Part shown: in pieces, positions 50,742 through 58,967 of the stretch | Layout: each line of letters opens with the position of its first letter | Position numbering within the stretch: position 1 is the stretch's first letter | NCBI GenBank assembly: GCA_903789595.1 | Contig: CAIFEZ010000010.1 | Location: forward strand, 1-64,000 | Length of the DNA: 64,000 nucleotides | Origin: an uncultured eubacterium 1-6 | GTDB lineage: Bacteria; Bacillota; Clostridia; Lachnospirales; Lachnospiraceae | Direction: 5' to 3' | Translations under genes and position numbers: made by a program | Notes under the pieces: generated by a model | Told to the model about the DNA's origin: nothing | What the model saw: the letters and a program-made list of their open reading frames with translations, nothing else | Database searches by the model: none

Positions 50742-51824
50742 ATGAGCGAAGAGAGAAAACTGGGTCTGTATGACGGTCTTCTGGAGGAGACGGTGGCCGG
50801 GATACAGCCGCCGGATGAGAGGGCAATGGAGGCTGCGCGGGATCGCTGGAACGCGATTGCGCATCCTCTGCACAGCCTCGGGAAGCTGGAGGACATGATC
50901 ATTCAGATTGCCGGCATACAGCGGACTTCACAGGTGAGGCTCGACAAAAAGGGCTTGATCATAATGTGCGCCGACAACGGCGTCGTGGAGGAGGGTGTAA
51001 CGCAGACCGGACAGGAGGTGACCGCGCAGGTGGCGGAGAATTTCCTTTCGGAGAAGGCGACGGCGGGGATCCTCTGCCGGAAGGCCGGAGCGGATATTTT
51101 TCCGATCGACATCGGCATCGCAAGGGACACAATCGTCCGGAACTGCAAGATTTCTTACGGAACGAAGAACATGACGAAGGGGCCGGCGATGACGCGCGGT
51201 GACGCGGTGAAGGCTCTGGAGACGGGAATCGCGCTCGTCCGCGAGAAGAAGGCGGACGGCTACCGGATACTCGCGACCGGTGAGATGGGAATCGGCAACA
51301 CCACGACGAGCAGCGCTCTCGCATCCTTCTTTCTGAAGCAGCCGGTGGAGAAGATGACCGGAAGAGGAGCGGGCCTTACTTCGGAGGGACTTCAGCGGAA
51401 GATCGACGCGATTCGAAGAGCCATTGAGGTGAATCAGCCGGATCCGTCAGACCCGGTGGACGTCCTCGCGAAGATCGGTGGACTGGACATCGCGGGAATG
51501 GCCGGCGTTTTTCTCGGAGGCGCCGCTGAGGGTATTCCGGTTGTGATCGACGGATTCATCTCCGGGGTCGCTGCGCTCGTTGCGTCCGAGATTTGTCCGC
51601 TCTCCAGAGATTACATGATTGCATCGCACATGTCTCATGAACCTGCGGCACAGCTGATGATGAAAACTCTCGGCAAGGATCCCGTGCTGCACGCGGATAT
51701 GTGTCTGGGAGAGGGAACCGGAGCGGTCGTCCTGTTCCCGGTGCTGGACATGGCGCTTGAGGTGTATGACCGGATGTCAACCTTTGCGGAGGATGATATT
51801 GAAGCGTATAAGGAGTTGAAATGA
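50742..51824 (+). CDS. cobT: nicotinate-nucleotide-dimethylbenzimidazole phosphoribosyltransferase
   Basis: Activates the lower base of B12 by forming alpha-ribazole phosphate. 360 residues. Motifs: MCADNGVVEEGVTQTGQEVT, ATGEMGIGNTTTSSALASF, the catalytic-Glu-bearing MTGRGAG segment, IGGLDIAGMAGVFLGGA, DGFISGVAAL, and C-terminal LGEGTGAVVLFP. ATG 50742 lies after GAGGCAAGAG; longer frames to 50694 add no homologous sequence. First of a block cobT-cobU-cobS-cobU-like-cobC; the stop overlaps the next start. Confidence 0.95.
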   Translation: MSEERKLGLYDGLLEETVAGIQPPDERAMEAARDRWNAIAHPLHSLGKLEDMIIQIAGIQRTSQVRLDKKGLIIMCADNGVVEEGVTQTGQEVTAQVAENFLSEKATAGILCRKAGADIFPIDIGIARDTIVRNCKISYGTKNMTKGPAMTRGDAVKALETGIALVREKKADGYRILATGEMGIGNTTTSSALASFFLKQPVEKMTGRGAGLTSEGLQRKIDAIRRAIEVNQPDPSDPVDVLAKIGGLDIAGMAGVFLGGAAEGIPVVIDGFISGVAALVASEICPLSRDYMIASHMSHEPAAQLMMKTLGKDPVLHADMCLGEGTGAVVLFPVLDMALEVYDRMSTFAEDDIEAYKELK

Positions 51825-52336
51825 TCCATTTAATTACCGGCGGTGCCGGGAGCGGAAAATCCGCCTACGCGGAGCAGAAGGTTCTGGAGCTCGGCGAGGG
51901 CAGAAGGATCTACATCGCGACGATGTTTCCGGGCTCTGACCCAGAGAATGCAAACCGTATACAGAAACACCGCGACCGAAGAGCACCGATGAATTTCGAG
52001 ACTGTGGAGTGCCCGACGAATCTGTCCGGGGCCGTGATACCGGAAAATTCCAACGTGCTGCTGGAGGATGTGGGAAATCTTGTGGCGAATGAGATGTTTC
52101 TGCCGGACGCCTCCGGGATCCACGCGGTCAATTCCGTGCTGGACGGCTTCAATTATTTGATGGAGACCGCCGCGAATCTGATCATCGTCACAAATGAGAT
52201 CAATTCTGACGGCGTGGACTACGACAATGCGACCCGCGTTTTTCAGCAGTTCATGGGCCTTGTGAATCAGGAGCTCGGAGAGATGGCGGATCATGTCACC
52301 GAGGTGGTTTACGGCATTCCGCTCACGGTGAAATAA
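51821..52336 (+). CDS. cobU: adenosylcobinamide kinase / guanylyltransferase
   Basis: 171 residues. Phosphorylates adenosylcobinamide and transfers GMP to it. The P-loop GGAGSGKSAYAEQ, the GMP-accepting His region IQKHRDRRAPMNFETVECP, and ending IIVTNEINSDGVDYDNATRVF are present. Translationally coupled to cobT (ATGATC overlapping the stop). A second, shorter relative lies two genes on. Confidence 0.92.
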   Translation: MIHLITGGAGSGKSAYAEQKVLELGEGRRIYIATMFPGSDPENANRIQKHRDRRAPMNFETVECPTNLSGAVIPENSNVLLEDVGNLVANEMFLPDASGIHAVNSVLDGFNYLMETAANLIIVTNEINSDGVDYDNATRVFQQFMGLVNQELGEMADHVTEVVYGIPLTVK

Positions 52337-52354
52337 ATCAGAGGTTTTTGTACA

Positions 52355-53137
52355 TTGAAATCATTATTTGAAAGCTTTATCGTCGCGTTCTCCATGTATT
52401 CCAAGATCCCGATGCCGCATATCGAGTGGTCTGAGAAAAGCATGAAGTATTCCATGTGCTTTTTTCCCTGGATCGGCCTTGTGATCGGACTTCTGGAGTA
52501 CCTGTGGTTTCTTGTGAGCGGATGGTTCGGCGCGTCAGATCTGCTCCGTTCCGCGGTCGCGGTGGTCATACCGCTGCTCGTGACGGGCGGAATCCATTTT
52601 GACGGATTTCTCGACACGACGGATGCGCTGAGCTCCTGGAGAACCCGGGAGGAGCGTCTGCGGATCCTGAAGGATTCCCATGTGGGAGCGTTTGCGGTGA
52701 TCGGGGCCTGTGTCTATTTCCTGACTGCGCTCGGTTTCGCGTCCGAAGTGTCCGGAAGCACGGTGCCCTGTCTGTGCCTGATGTTCGCGGTATCGCGCTC
52801 ATATTCCGCGATTTCCGTGGTTGTCTTTCCAAACGCGAATCCTAAGGGGACCGCTGCCGCGTTTGGCAGTCATTCCGAAAAGAAAATAGTGCTTCGGGTG
52901 ATGACCGTGTATCTGGCGGTGCTTTACGTCTGTCTGATTCTGATCGCGCCGCTGACCGGCATCTGTGTGATTATCGGTTCGGTACTGGCATTTCTGATCT
53001 ATTACCGCACCTGCATGCATTACTTCGGAGGAATGACAGGTGATCTGGCGGGATTTTTTGTATCTGGCGCAGAGCTTCTGATGCTGATTCTGGCCGTGGC
53101 CGGTGACGGCATCGGAAGGTTATGGTTGAGAGGTTAA
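52355..53137 (+). CDS. cobS: adenosylcobinamide-GDP ribazoletransferase (cobalamin synthase)
   Basis: Integral membrane enzyme joining adenosylcobinamide-GDP and alpha-ribazole. 260 residues, about six helices. Motifs: FSMYSKIPMPHIEWSEKSM, LLVTGGIHFDGFLDTTDALSS with the conserved Asp-rich stretch, and LKDSHVGAFAVIG. TTG start with AGAGG upstream at 52341-52345. Works with CobU and CobT at the membrane. Confidence 0.93.
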   Translation: MKSLFESFIVAFSMYSKIPMPHIEWSEKSMKYSMCFFPWIGLVIGLLEYLWFLVSGWFGASDLLRSAVAVVIPLLVTGGIHFDGFLDTTDALSSWRTREERLRILKDSHVGAFAVIGACVYFLTALGFASEVSGSTVPCLCLMFAVSRSYSAISVVVFPNANPKGTAAAFGSHSEKKIVLRVMTVYLAVLYVCLILIAPLTGICVIIGSVLAFLIYYRTCMHYFGGMTGDLAGFFVSGAELLMLILAVAGDGIGRLWLRG

Positions 53138-53141
53138 GAGT

Positions 53142-53528
53142 ATGAAGTTTATTATTGGCGGTGCATTTCAGGGAAAAACGCATTATGCGGAGGAAAAGTA
53201 CGGCATTGCTCCGGAGGACTGGGCGGACGGACAGGACTGTTCCAGAAATGAGATCTACCACAGCAGGGGAGTCATGCATTTTCACCAGTTTGTGGGGAGA
53301 AGCCTGCAGAACGGGGATACGCTGGACAACTTTGTGGATGAGCTGATGGCGAGGAATCCGGATATCATCATCGTGGCGAATGAGCTTGGATACGGGATTG
53401 TTCCGGCGGACAATTTTGACCGCAGATACCGGGAAACCGACGGAAGAATCTGTACGGAAATCGCGTCGCGCGCAGATGAGGTGATCCGCATCGTGTGCGG
53501 GATTCCGATCGTCATCAAAAAAGTGTGA
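53142..53528 (+). CDS. short CobU-like P-loop protein
   Basis: 128 residues beginning KFIIGGAFQGKTHYAEE, a P-loop like that of CobU, and ending in the CobU-like IIVANELGYGIVPADNFDRRYRETDGR and VIRIVCGIPIVIKK. The middle is shortened and the GMP-accepting His segment of CobU is not obvious (a NEIYHSRGVMHFHQFVG segment is the closest). It starts 4 bp after cobS. It may be an adenosylcobinamide kinase without guanylyltransferase activity, a subunit of the other CobU, or a diverged paralogue; function not assured. Confidence 0.75.
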   Translation: MKFIIGGAFQGKTHYAEEKYGIAPEDWADGQDCSRNEIYHSRGVMHFHQFVGRSLQNGDTLDNFVDELMARNPDIIIVANELGYGIVPADNFDRRYRETDGRICTEIASRADEVIRIVCGIPIVIKKV

Positions 53529-53623
53529 CTGCCCGGGGCTTGTACAGTTTACGGTACAATGCCTGGTGTAAACAGTTACACGACATGCATACAGTGTTGT
53601 TTGAGCGGAGGATTCACGAAAGC

Positions 53624-54244
53624 ATGCTGGAGCTGATCATGATCCGACACGGAAGAACAAAGGGAAATATCGAGAACCGGTACATCGGCACAACGGATGA
53701 GCCGCTGCTTGCTTCCGAGGCAGAGCGCCTTTCGGCGAAGCGGGAAAAGCTGAAGGAAGCGGGGATGCTTCACCCGGATGTGCTCTGTGCAAGTCCCATG
53801 AGACGCTGCCGGGAGACGGCGGCGGTTCTGTTTCCGGAGTCGGAGCCGGTGATCGTACCGGACTTCCGGGAGTGTGATTTCGGTGAATTTGAAAATAAAA
53901 ATTATCAGGAACTGAGCGGGAACGCGGATTATCAGCGCTGGATCGACAGCGGCGGAAGGCTGCCTTTTCCGGGCGGGGAATCCATGCGTTCTTTTCAGGA
54001 GAGGGTCTGCCGCGCCTTTGGCAGGCAGATCCGGGAAATCATCCTGACATCCGGAAATCAGAGAAGCCGGGATGCAAAAGCAGCCATGGTGGTTCACGGA
54101 GGAACGATCATGGCAGTGCTTGAGAGATACGGCTATCCCCGGAAGAGCTATTTTGACTGGCATGTGGGAAATGGAGATGGTTTTCTTCTTTCCGTCAGGG
54201 AAACAGGGGAGGATCTCCTGCTTTCTGTCACAGGCTCATTCTAA
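53624..54244 (+). CDS. cobC: alpha-ribazole phosphatase-like histidine phosphatase
   Basis: 206 residues of the phosphoglycerate-mutase-like family: catalytic LIMIRHGRTKGNIENRYIGTTDEPL, CASPMRRCRETAAVLF, FRECDFGEFENKNYQEL with acid Glu, and second His in MVVHGGTIMAVLERYG. By context it removes phosphate from alpha-ribazole phosphate (or cobalamin-5-phosphate), the last nucleotide-loop step. GGAGG lies 11 nt before ATG 53624; the upstream frame to 53495 overlaps the previous gene and is not conserved-looking. General sugar phosphatase is the alternative. Confidence 0.85.
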   Translation: MLELIMIRHGRTKGNIENRYIGTTDEPLLASEAERLSAKREKLKEAGMLHPDVLCASPMRRCRETAAVLFPESEPVIVPDFRECDFGEFENKNYQELSGNADYQRWIDSGGRLPFPGGESMRSFQERVCRAFGRQIREIILTSGNQRSRDAKAAMVVHGGTIMAVLERYGYPRKSYFDWHVGNGDGFLLSVRETGEDLLLSVTGSF

Positions 54245-54350
54245 GGCTCATTCTGATGGAATCGCGAAGGCGCGAAGCGCGGAGAAAACCGCGGCTGATG
54301 CAGGGAACGGCCGTGCGGTGCACTGTGCCTCTGACAGCATACTGTGTATC

Positions 54351-54423
54351 GCTGATGACATAAGCTGCGCGCTGCTGATGATATAAGCTGCGCACCGCTG
54401 ACAGTATAAACTGTGCGCCGCTG
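54351..54423. repeat. 23-bp tandem repeats between cobC and the amidohydrolase gene
   Basis: Three units (54351, 54374, 54397) of a GCTGATGAcATAAGCTGCGC-like sequence, each slightly changed, with a partial earlier copy near 54330. Non-coding; just upstream of the amidohydrolase start. Confidence 0.7.
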
Positions 54424-54443
54424 TTCAAAGTCTGGAGATCGGA

Positions 54444-55328
54444 ATGTTCGGAGAGTGTCATGCACACCTGTTTATGAATGGTTATGATTATCACGCTGCG
54501 GTGAGAGCACACCGGGATCACCCGGACGAGCATCTGATCCGGCAGGAACTTCAGGCCTACAGGGATGCGGGCGTGACCTTTGTGCGGGACGGCGGGGATC
54601 ACTACGGCGTATCGCGTCTTGCGAAGAAGCTGGCCCCGGAGTACGGGATCCGGTATCTCACGCCGATTTTTGCGATTTTCCGGGAGGGGCATTACGGCAG
54701 AGTGGTCGGAAGACCCTTTTCGAATCTCAGAGAATATGCCCGTCTTGTCGCGGAGGTGAGGCTGGAGGGGGGAGATTTCGTCAAGATCATGACGTCCGGG
54801 ATTATGACCTTTGAGATCCCTGACGGTCTTTCCGAGGAGGGACTTTCCGGGGAGGATGTCCGGGAAATGGTGCACATTGCCCATGAATCCGGGCTTAGAG
54901 TCATGAGCCATACAAACGGAAGCCGGGGCGTGATCCTGGCGGCGGAGGCCGGCGTGGATTCCCTGGAGCACGGGAATTTTCAGAACGAGGAAAGCCTTGA
55001 GGCGCTTGCAGAGAGCGGCGCAGTATGGGTTCCGACCTGCGTGACGGTTCGGAATCTGATCGGAGACGGACGCTTTTCCGACGCGGTACTGAAAGAAATC
55101 TGGAAAGGCCTCGCGGGGAATATCCGGAGAGGACGCGAGCTGGGAATTCCAATTGCTCTCGGAAGCGACGCGGGCGCCTACCGTGTTCTGCACGGGAAGG
55201 GCATCAGGGACGAATATCAGGCGTTCCGCGATATTTTTCCGGGCGACCCGGGACTTGACGAATGGCTGAGACAGTCAGAGGAACGGATTCATCAATGGAA
55301 GAAGGGCTGCTGTTCACGGGATATCTGA
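54444..55328 (+). CDS. amidohydrolase-superfamily protein inside the B12 cluster
   Basis: 294-residue metal-dependent hydrolase. The usual ligands are in order: HxH in ECHAHLF, Lys in DFVKIMTSG, His in VMSHTNGS, His in SLEHGNFQN, Asp in LGSDAGAY. This matches the imidazolonepropionase/prolidase-like branch, which acts on cyclic amides or peptides. Substrate unknown; no B12 step is known to need it, though a lower-ligand or nucleotide salvage role would fit the neighbours. ATG 54444 has GGAG 5 nt upstream. The stop codon lies inside the terminal repeat of the MITE that follows, so the 3' end may have been altered by that insertion. Confidence 0.82.
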   Translation: MFGECHAHLFMNGYDYHAAVRAHRDHPDEHLIRQELQAYRDAGVTFVRDGGDHYGVSRLAKKLAPEYGIRYLTPIFAIFREGHYGRVVGRPFSNLREYARLVAEVRLEGGDFVKIMTSGIMTFEIPDGLSEEGLSGEDVREMVHIAHESGLRVMSHTNGSRGVILAAEAGVDSLEHGNFQNEESLEALAESGAVWVPTCVTVRNLIGDGRFSDAVLKEIWKGLAGNIRRGRELGIPIALGSDAGAYRVLHGKGIRDEYQAFRDIFPGDPGLDEWLRQSEERIHQWKKGCCSRDI

Positions 55329-55534
55329 AAGGCAGGAATTTCACAGCCCTGTTGCCATTCGCAAACTGGCTGTAACAAAGTTTTATCCTTATTTATTGAA
55401 GCTGCGGAACTCCTCAGGCGCGAGCGCCTTCGTCAAACAGTCCTCGCTATTCATTCCATGAAGGACTTACGGATAAAACTTTTAACAGCCAGTAATGCTC
55501 AGGCAAAGGTACTGTGAAATTCTTGCCTTTTCAG
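55325..55534 (-). mobile_element. MITE-like palindromic element, copy 2 (inverted)
   Basis: About 210 bp, the reverse complement of the element at 48682-48890 over its whole length, including GCTGCGGAACTCCTCAGGCG, CTGGCTGTAACAAAGTTTTA and terminal arms CTGAAAGGCAGGAATTTCAC / GTGAAATTCTTGCCTTTTCAG-type. It overlaps the amidohydrolase stop codon by 4 bp and lies before the cbi gene block. Confidence 0.82.
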
Positions 55535-55562
55535 TTGTGCGTGAACAGGAAGAAAGAAAATA

Positions 55563-55596
55563 TGTAACTATTATTATGATGTGATGAATAGTTACA
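55563..55596. other. perfect inverted repeat upstream of cbiD
   Basis: TGTAACTATT, 14 nt, AATAGTTACA. It directly abuts the ATG at 55597, so that ATG has no room for a ribosome site. Possible operator or leader hairpin for the cbi operon. Confidence 0.55.
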
Positions 55597-55728
55597 ATGA
55601 TAAAGTATATATTTGGGGAAGAGGGAAAAGATATTCATCATACAGAAGAAATGAAAGAGGAAAAAGATATTATTCGTACCGCTGCAGAAGACGGGGATTC
55701 TGTCCGGACAGGTCTGGAGAATTCTTAC

Positions 55729-56877
55729 GTGCTTTATGAACACAAAAAGCTCAGGATGGGCTACACGACAGGCTCCTGTGCTGCTGCCGCGGCGAAGGCG
55801 GGGACGCAGACGCTTCTGACCGGGATAGAGACCGAAGAGATTGTTTTGGACACGCCGAAGGGCATCCGGCTGCATCTTCCGGTTGAGGATATTCAGATAC
55901 AAAGGGACGGAAGCGGAATGCCGGTGAAGGTGAGCTGCGCGGTCCGGAAGGACGGCGGAGACGATATCGACGCGACAAACGGGGCGCTGATCTACGCGGA
56001 GGTTTCCGGGGCGGGAGAGCCCGGCGTGACCATCGACGGCGGCGAGGGAGTCGGCCGGGTGACAAAGCCGGGGCTCGACCAGCCGGTCGGCAACGCGGCG
56101 ATCAACCATGTGCCGAGAGAGATGATCCGGAAGGGTGTCCTGGAGGTCTGTCGGGAGCAGGGCTATACGGGCGGAATCTCCGTGATCATCCAGATTCCGG
56201 ACGGCCGGAGAATCGCGGAGAAGACGTTTAACCCGAGGCTCGGAATCGTCGGCGGAATCTCGGTGCTGGGAACCAGCGGCATCGTCATGCCGATGAGCGA
56301 AAAGGCGCTGATCGACACGATCCGTGTGGAGATGAAAATGCGCCGGGAGAACGGCGGGGAATACCTCGTCATCACTCCCGGAAACTTCGGCGAGCGCTTT
56401 GCCTCGGAGATGCCGGACCTGGTCCGCACGCATGAGATGAAGTGCAGCAACTATGTCGGAGAGACGCTGGACATGGCGGTGGACCTTGGAGTAAAGGGAA
56501 TTCTGTTTGTTTCGCATATCGGAAAGTTCATCAAGCTTTCCGGCGGCATCATGAACACGCATTCGCATGAGGCGGACTGCCGGGCGGAGTTGATGGCCGC
56601 GGCGGTGCTGCGCGCAGGAGGCGGCGCGGAGCTGGCGGGGAAGATTCTCGCCACCAATACCACGGAGGACGCGCTGAAGATCCTGAAACAGGAAGGCGGC
56701 GCGGAGCTTTTTGAAGCGTCCATGAAGAATATCACGGAGCGGATTGCTTTCTATCTGAATTCCAGGGTACAGGGAAGAATCGAGACCGGCGCGGTTATTT
56801 TCTCCAATATTTACGGAATGCTCGGCAAGACGGAGAATGTCCCGGATCTGATGCGGAAGCTGCAGAGACAGGGCTGA
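55729..56877 (+). CDS. cbiD: cobalt-precorrin-5B C1-methyltransferase
   Basis: Anaerobic B12 ring methylase, 382 residues from the chosen start. Family start KKLRMGYTTGSCAAAAAKAG, then PVGNAAINHVPREMI, FNPRLGIVGGISVLGTSGIVMPMSE, the GNFGERFASE segment and SHIGKFIKLSGGIMNTHS. The frame is open from 55597, but ATG 55597 and 55651 have no ribosome site. GTG 55729 has GGAG 9 nt upstream and puts the start where CbiD proteins usually begin. If the longer form is used, it adds a charged 44-residue tail. First ring-synthesis gene of this block. Confidence 0.92.
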   Translation: MLYEHKKLRMGYTTGSCAAAAAKAGTQTLLTGIETEEIVLDTPKGIRLHLPVEDIQIQRDGSGMPVKVSCAVRKDGGDDIDATNGALIYAEVSGAGEPGVTIDGGEGVGRVTKPGLDQPVGNAAINHVPREMIRKGVLEVCREQGYTGGISVIIQIPDGRRIAEKTFNPRLGIVGGISVLGTSGIVMPMSEKALIDTIRVEMKMRRENGGEYLVITPGNFGERFASEMPDLVRTHEMKCSNYVGETLDMAVDLGVKGILFVSHIGKFIKLSGGIMNTHSHEADCRAELMAAAVLRAGGGAELAGKILATNTTEDALKILKQEGGAELFEASMKNITERIAFYLNSRVQGRIETGAVIFSNIYGMLGKTENVPDLMRKLQRQG

Positions 56878-56910
56878 GGAATATATTAGATGCGGCAGGA
56901 GGAATAGAAA

Positions 56911-57681
56911 ATGGTACATTTTGTGGGCGCCGGTTCCGGCGCCGCGGACCTGATCACGGTTCGCGGAAAGGAATATCTGGAGAAGGCGGATGTGATTATC
57001 TACGCGGGTTCCCTTGTGAATCCGCAGCTGCTGGAGTATGCGAAGAAGGACTGCAGGATCTGGAATTCCGCGAAAATGACGCTGGAGGAGGTACTGGACG
57101 TCATTTTCCAGGCGGAGGAAAAGGGCCTGATGACCGTTCGTCTCCATACCGGCGATCCGTGCCTGTACGGAGCAATCCGGGAGCAGATGGATGTGCTGGA
57201 CGAGAAGAGGATCAAATATGATTACACACCGGGCGTCAGCTCGTTCTGCGGAGCGGCCTCGGCGCTGAATCTTGAGTATACCCTTCCGGACGTCTCCCAG
57301 AGTGTGATCATCACAAGGATGGAGGGACGGACGCCCGTTCCGGAGAAGGAAAGCATTCAGTCCTTTGCCGCGCATCACGCGACGATGGTCGTTTTTCTCA
57401 GTACAGGCATGCTGGAGGAGCTTTCGAAGCGGCTGATCGAGGGAGGATACACCGCGGATACACCTGCGGCGATCGTGTACCGGGCGACCTGGCCGGATGA
57501 ACGGGCATATATCTGCACTGTCGGGACTCTGGCGGAGACGGCGCGAGAAAATCACGTGACAAAGACGGCGCTGATGATTATCGGCGATGTGGTCACACAT
57601 TCTCACTATGACCGTTCGAAGCTTTATGACCCGGAATTTACGACGGAGTTCAGAGAGGCTTCCGCCGGAAAACGTTCTTGA
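56911..57681 (+). CDS. cbiF: cobalt-precorrin-4 C11-methyltransferase
   Basis: SAM-dependent tetrapyrrole methylase of 256 residues: VHFVGAGSGAADLITVRGKEYL, DVIIYAGSLVNPQLL, RLHTGDPCLYGAIREQMD and TPGVSSFCGAASALNLEYTLP are CbiF/CobM signatures. AGGAGGAATAGAAA precedes the ATG. Follows cbiD by 33 bp. Confidence 0.95.
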   Translation: MVHFVGAGSGAADLITVRGKEYLEKADVIIYAGSLVNPQLLEYAKKDCRIWNSAKMTLEEVLDVIFQAEEKGLMTVRLHTGDPCLYGAIREQMDVLDEKRIKYDYTPGVSSFCGAASALNLEYTLPDVSQSVIITRMEGRTPVPEKESIQSFAAHHATMVVFLSTGMLEELSKRLIEGGYTADTPAAIVYRATWPDERAYICTVGTLAETARENHVTKTALMIIGDVVTHSHYDRSKLYDPEFTTEFREASAGKRS

Positions 57682-57780
57682 GGATATGCGGACGCCGGCA
57701 GCAGGCAATAACAATAAGTGGAACATACGGAATGCAGGGGGACAGAATCTTGTGGCAGATGAAGAGAAGGGGTTTTACAA

Positions 57781-58884
57781 ATGAAGATTGCAGGAATATG
57801 TTTTACCAAATCGGGCAGTGATGTTTCGAAACGGATTATCCGCGTTTTGAGGAGCTCGTTCGCGGCAGAGGATTCGGAAGCCGCGGAAATCGAGTGGTAC
57901 GGCAAGGGAAAGTATCTGGCAGGCACCGGATTCCGGGAGCTGAGCGTACCGGTTCAGGAGTGGGCCGGAAAATGCTTTGATACCTGTGACACGCTCATTT
58001 TTGTAGGGGCGGCGGGCATCGCGGTGCGAGCGATCGCGCCTTACGTCCGGGACAAGCGCACAGATCCGGCGGTCATCGTGGTGGACGAGAGGGGCAGGTT
58101 CTGCATCTCTCTGCTGTCCGGACACATCGGCGGCGCCAATGAGATGGTGGAAAATCTGTCGGCAGGGCTCGGAAGCGTTCCGGTCATCACCACGGCGACC
58201 GATGTGAGCCACAAGTTCGCGGTCGACGTCTATGCGGACAAAAACGACATGGTGATCTCGAACATGACCTATGCCAAGGAAGTTTCGGCGGCCCTACTCG
58301 CCGGCGAGCCGGTCGGGTTCTACACTCATTTTCCGGTGGAGGGAGATCTTCCGGAGGGCATCTACTGGTCGGACAAACTGGATACGGCCAGGGCCCTGAG
58401 CGCGGAGAATGAGGAGGAAGGGACCTCGCTCGGCATTTACATCAGTCCCTCCTACAACCGGCAGTATTTTGATCATACGCTGTGGCTGATTCCCAAATGT
58501 CTTGTGCTCGGGATCGGGTGCAAGAGGGGGACGCAGGCGTCGGCGATCCGGAAGCTGGTGGACGATACGCTGCGGCAGTACAGCCTGTATCCGGAGGCCA
58601 TAGCCTCGGTCGCCAGCATTGATCTGAAGAAGGATGAGCCGGGGCTTGTCGAATATTGCAGGAGCATGTCCGTGCCGCTTCACACCTTCTCATCGGAAGA
58701 ACTGAATGAGGCGGAGGGAAGCTTCACAAAATCCGAATTTGTGAAGAAAACAACGGGCACCGACAATGTGTGCGAGCGGAGCGCGGTCTGTGACGGCGAC
58801 GGAAGTCTGATCATCCGGAAGGTCGCAAGTGACGGAGTGACGCTGGCGGTCGCGCTTCTGAACCGGAAGATCAAGGTCGGTTGA
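57781..58884 (+). CDS. cbiG: cobalt-precorrin-5A hydrolase
   Basis: Opens the delta-lactone of cobalt-precorrin-5A and releases acetaldehyde, a step specific to the anaerobic pathway. 367 residues. N-terminal domain with FVGAAGIAVRAIAPYVRDKRTDPAVIVVDE and LSGHIGGANE; C-terminal LGIGCKRGTQASAIRKLVDDTL. AGAGAAGGGG lies upstream of the ATG. Its stop overlaps the open frame of cbiH. Confidence 0.95.
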   Translation: MKIAGICFTKSGSDVSKRIIRVLRSSFAAEDSEAAEIEWYGKGKYLAGTGFRELSVPVQEWAGKCFDTCDTLIFVGAAGIAVRAIAPYVRDKRTDPAVIVVDERGRFCISLLSGHIGGANEMVENLSAGLGSVPVITTATDVSHKFAVDVYADKNDMVISNMTYAKEVSAALLAGEPVGFYTHFPVEGDLPEGIYWSDKLDTARALSAENEEEGTSLGIYISPSYNRQYFDHTLWLIPKCLVLGIGCKRGTQASAIRKLVDDTLRQYSLYPEAIASVASIDLKKDEPGLVEYCRSMSVPLHTFSSEELNEAEGSFTKSEFVKKTTGTDNVCERSAVCDGDGSLIIRKVASDGVTLAVALLNRKIKVG

Positions 58885-58967
58885 GTGTTCACGGCGAAGG
58901 ATGGCGGAATCGTTACAATACTATAAAAAGGAGAGGACGGGTGCTGCGCTCCGTCCGGAGAAGAAGG

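Noticed and set aside
49061-50902. 613-codon - strand open frame opposite thrC
   Set aside because: Antisense shadow; no family features, while thrC has all of its motifs.
55535-55728. Cobalamin riboswitch before cbiD
   Set aside because: No GCCACTG or B12-box sequence; only a short perfect inverted repeat.
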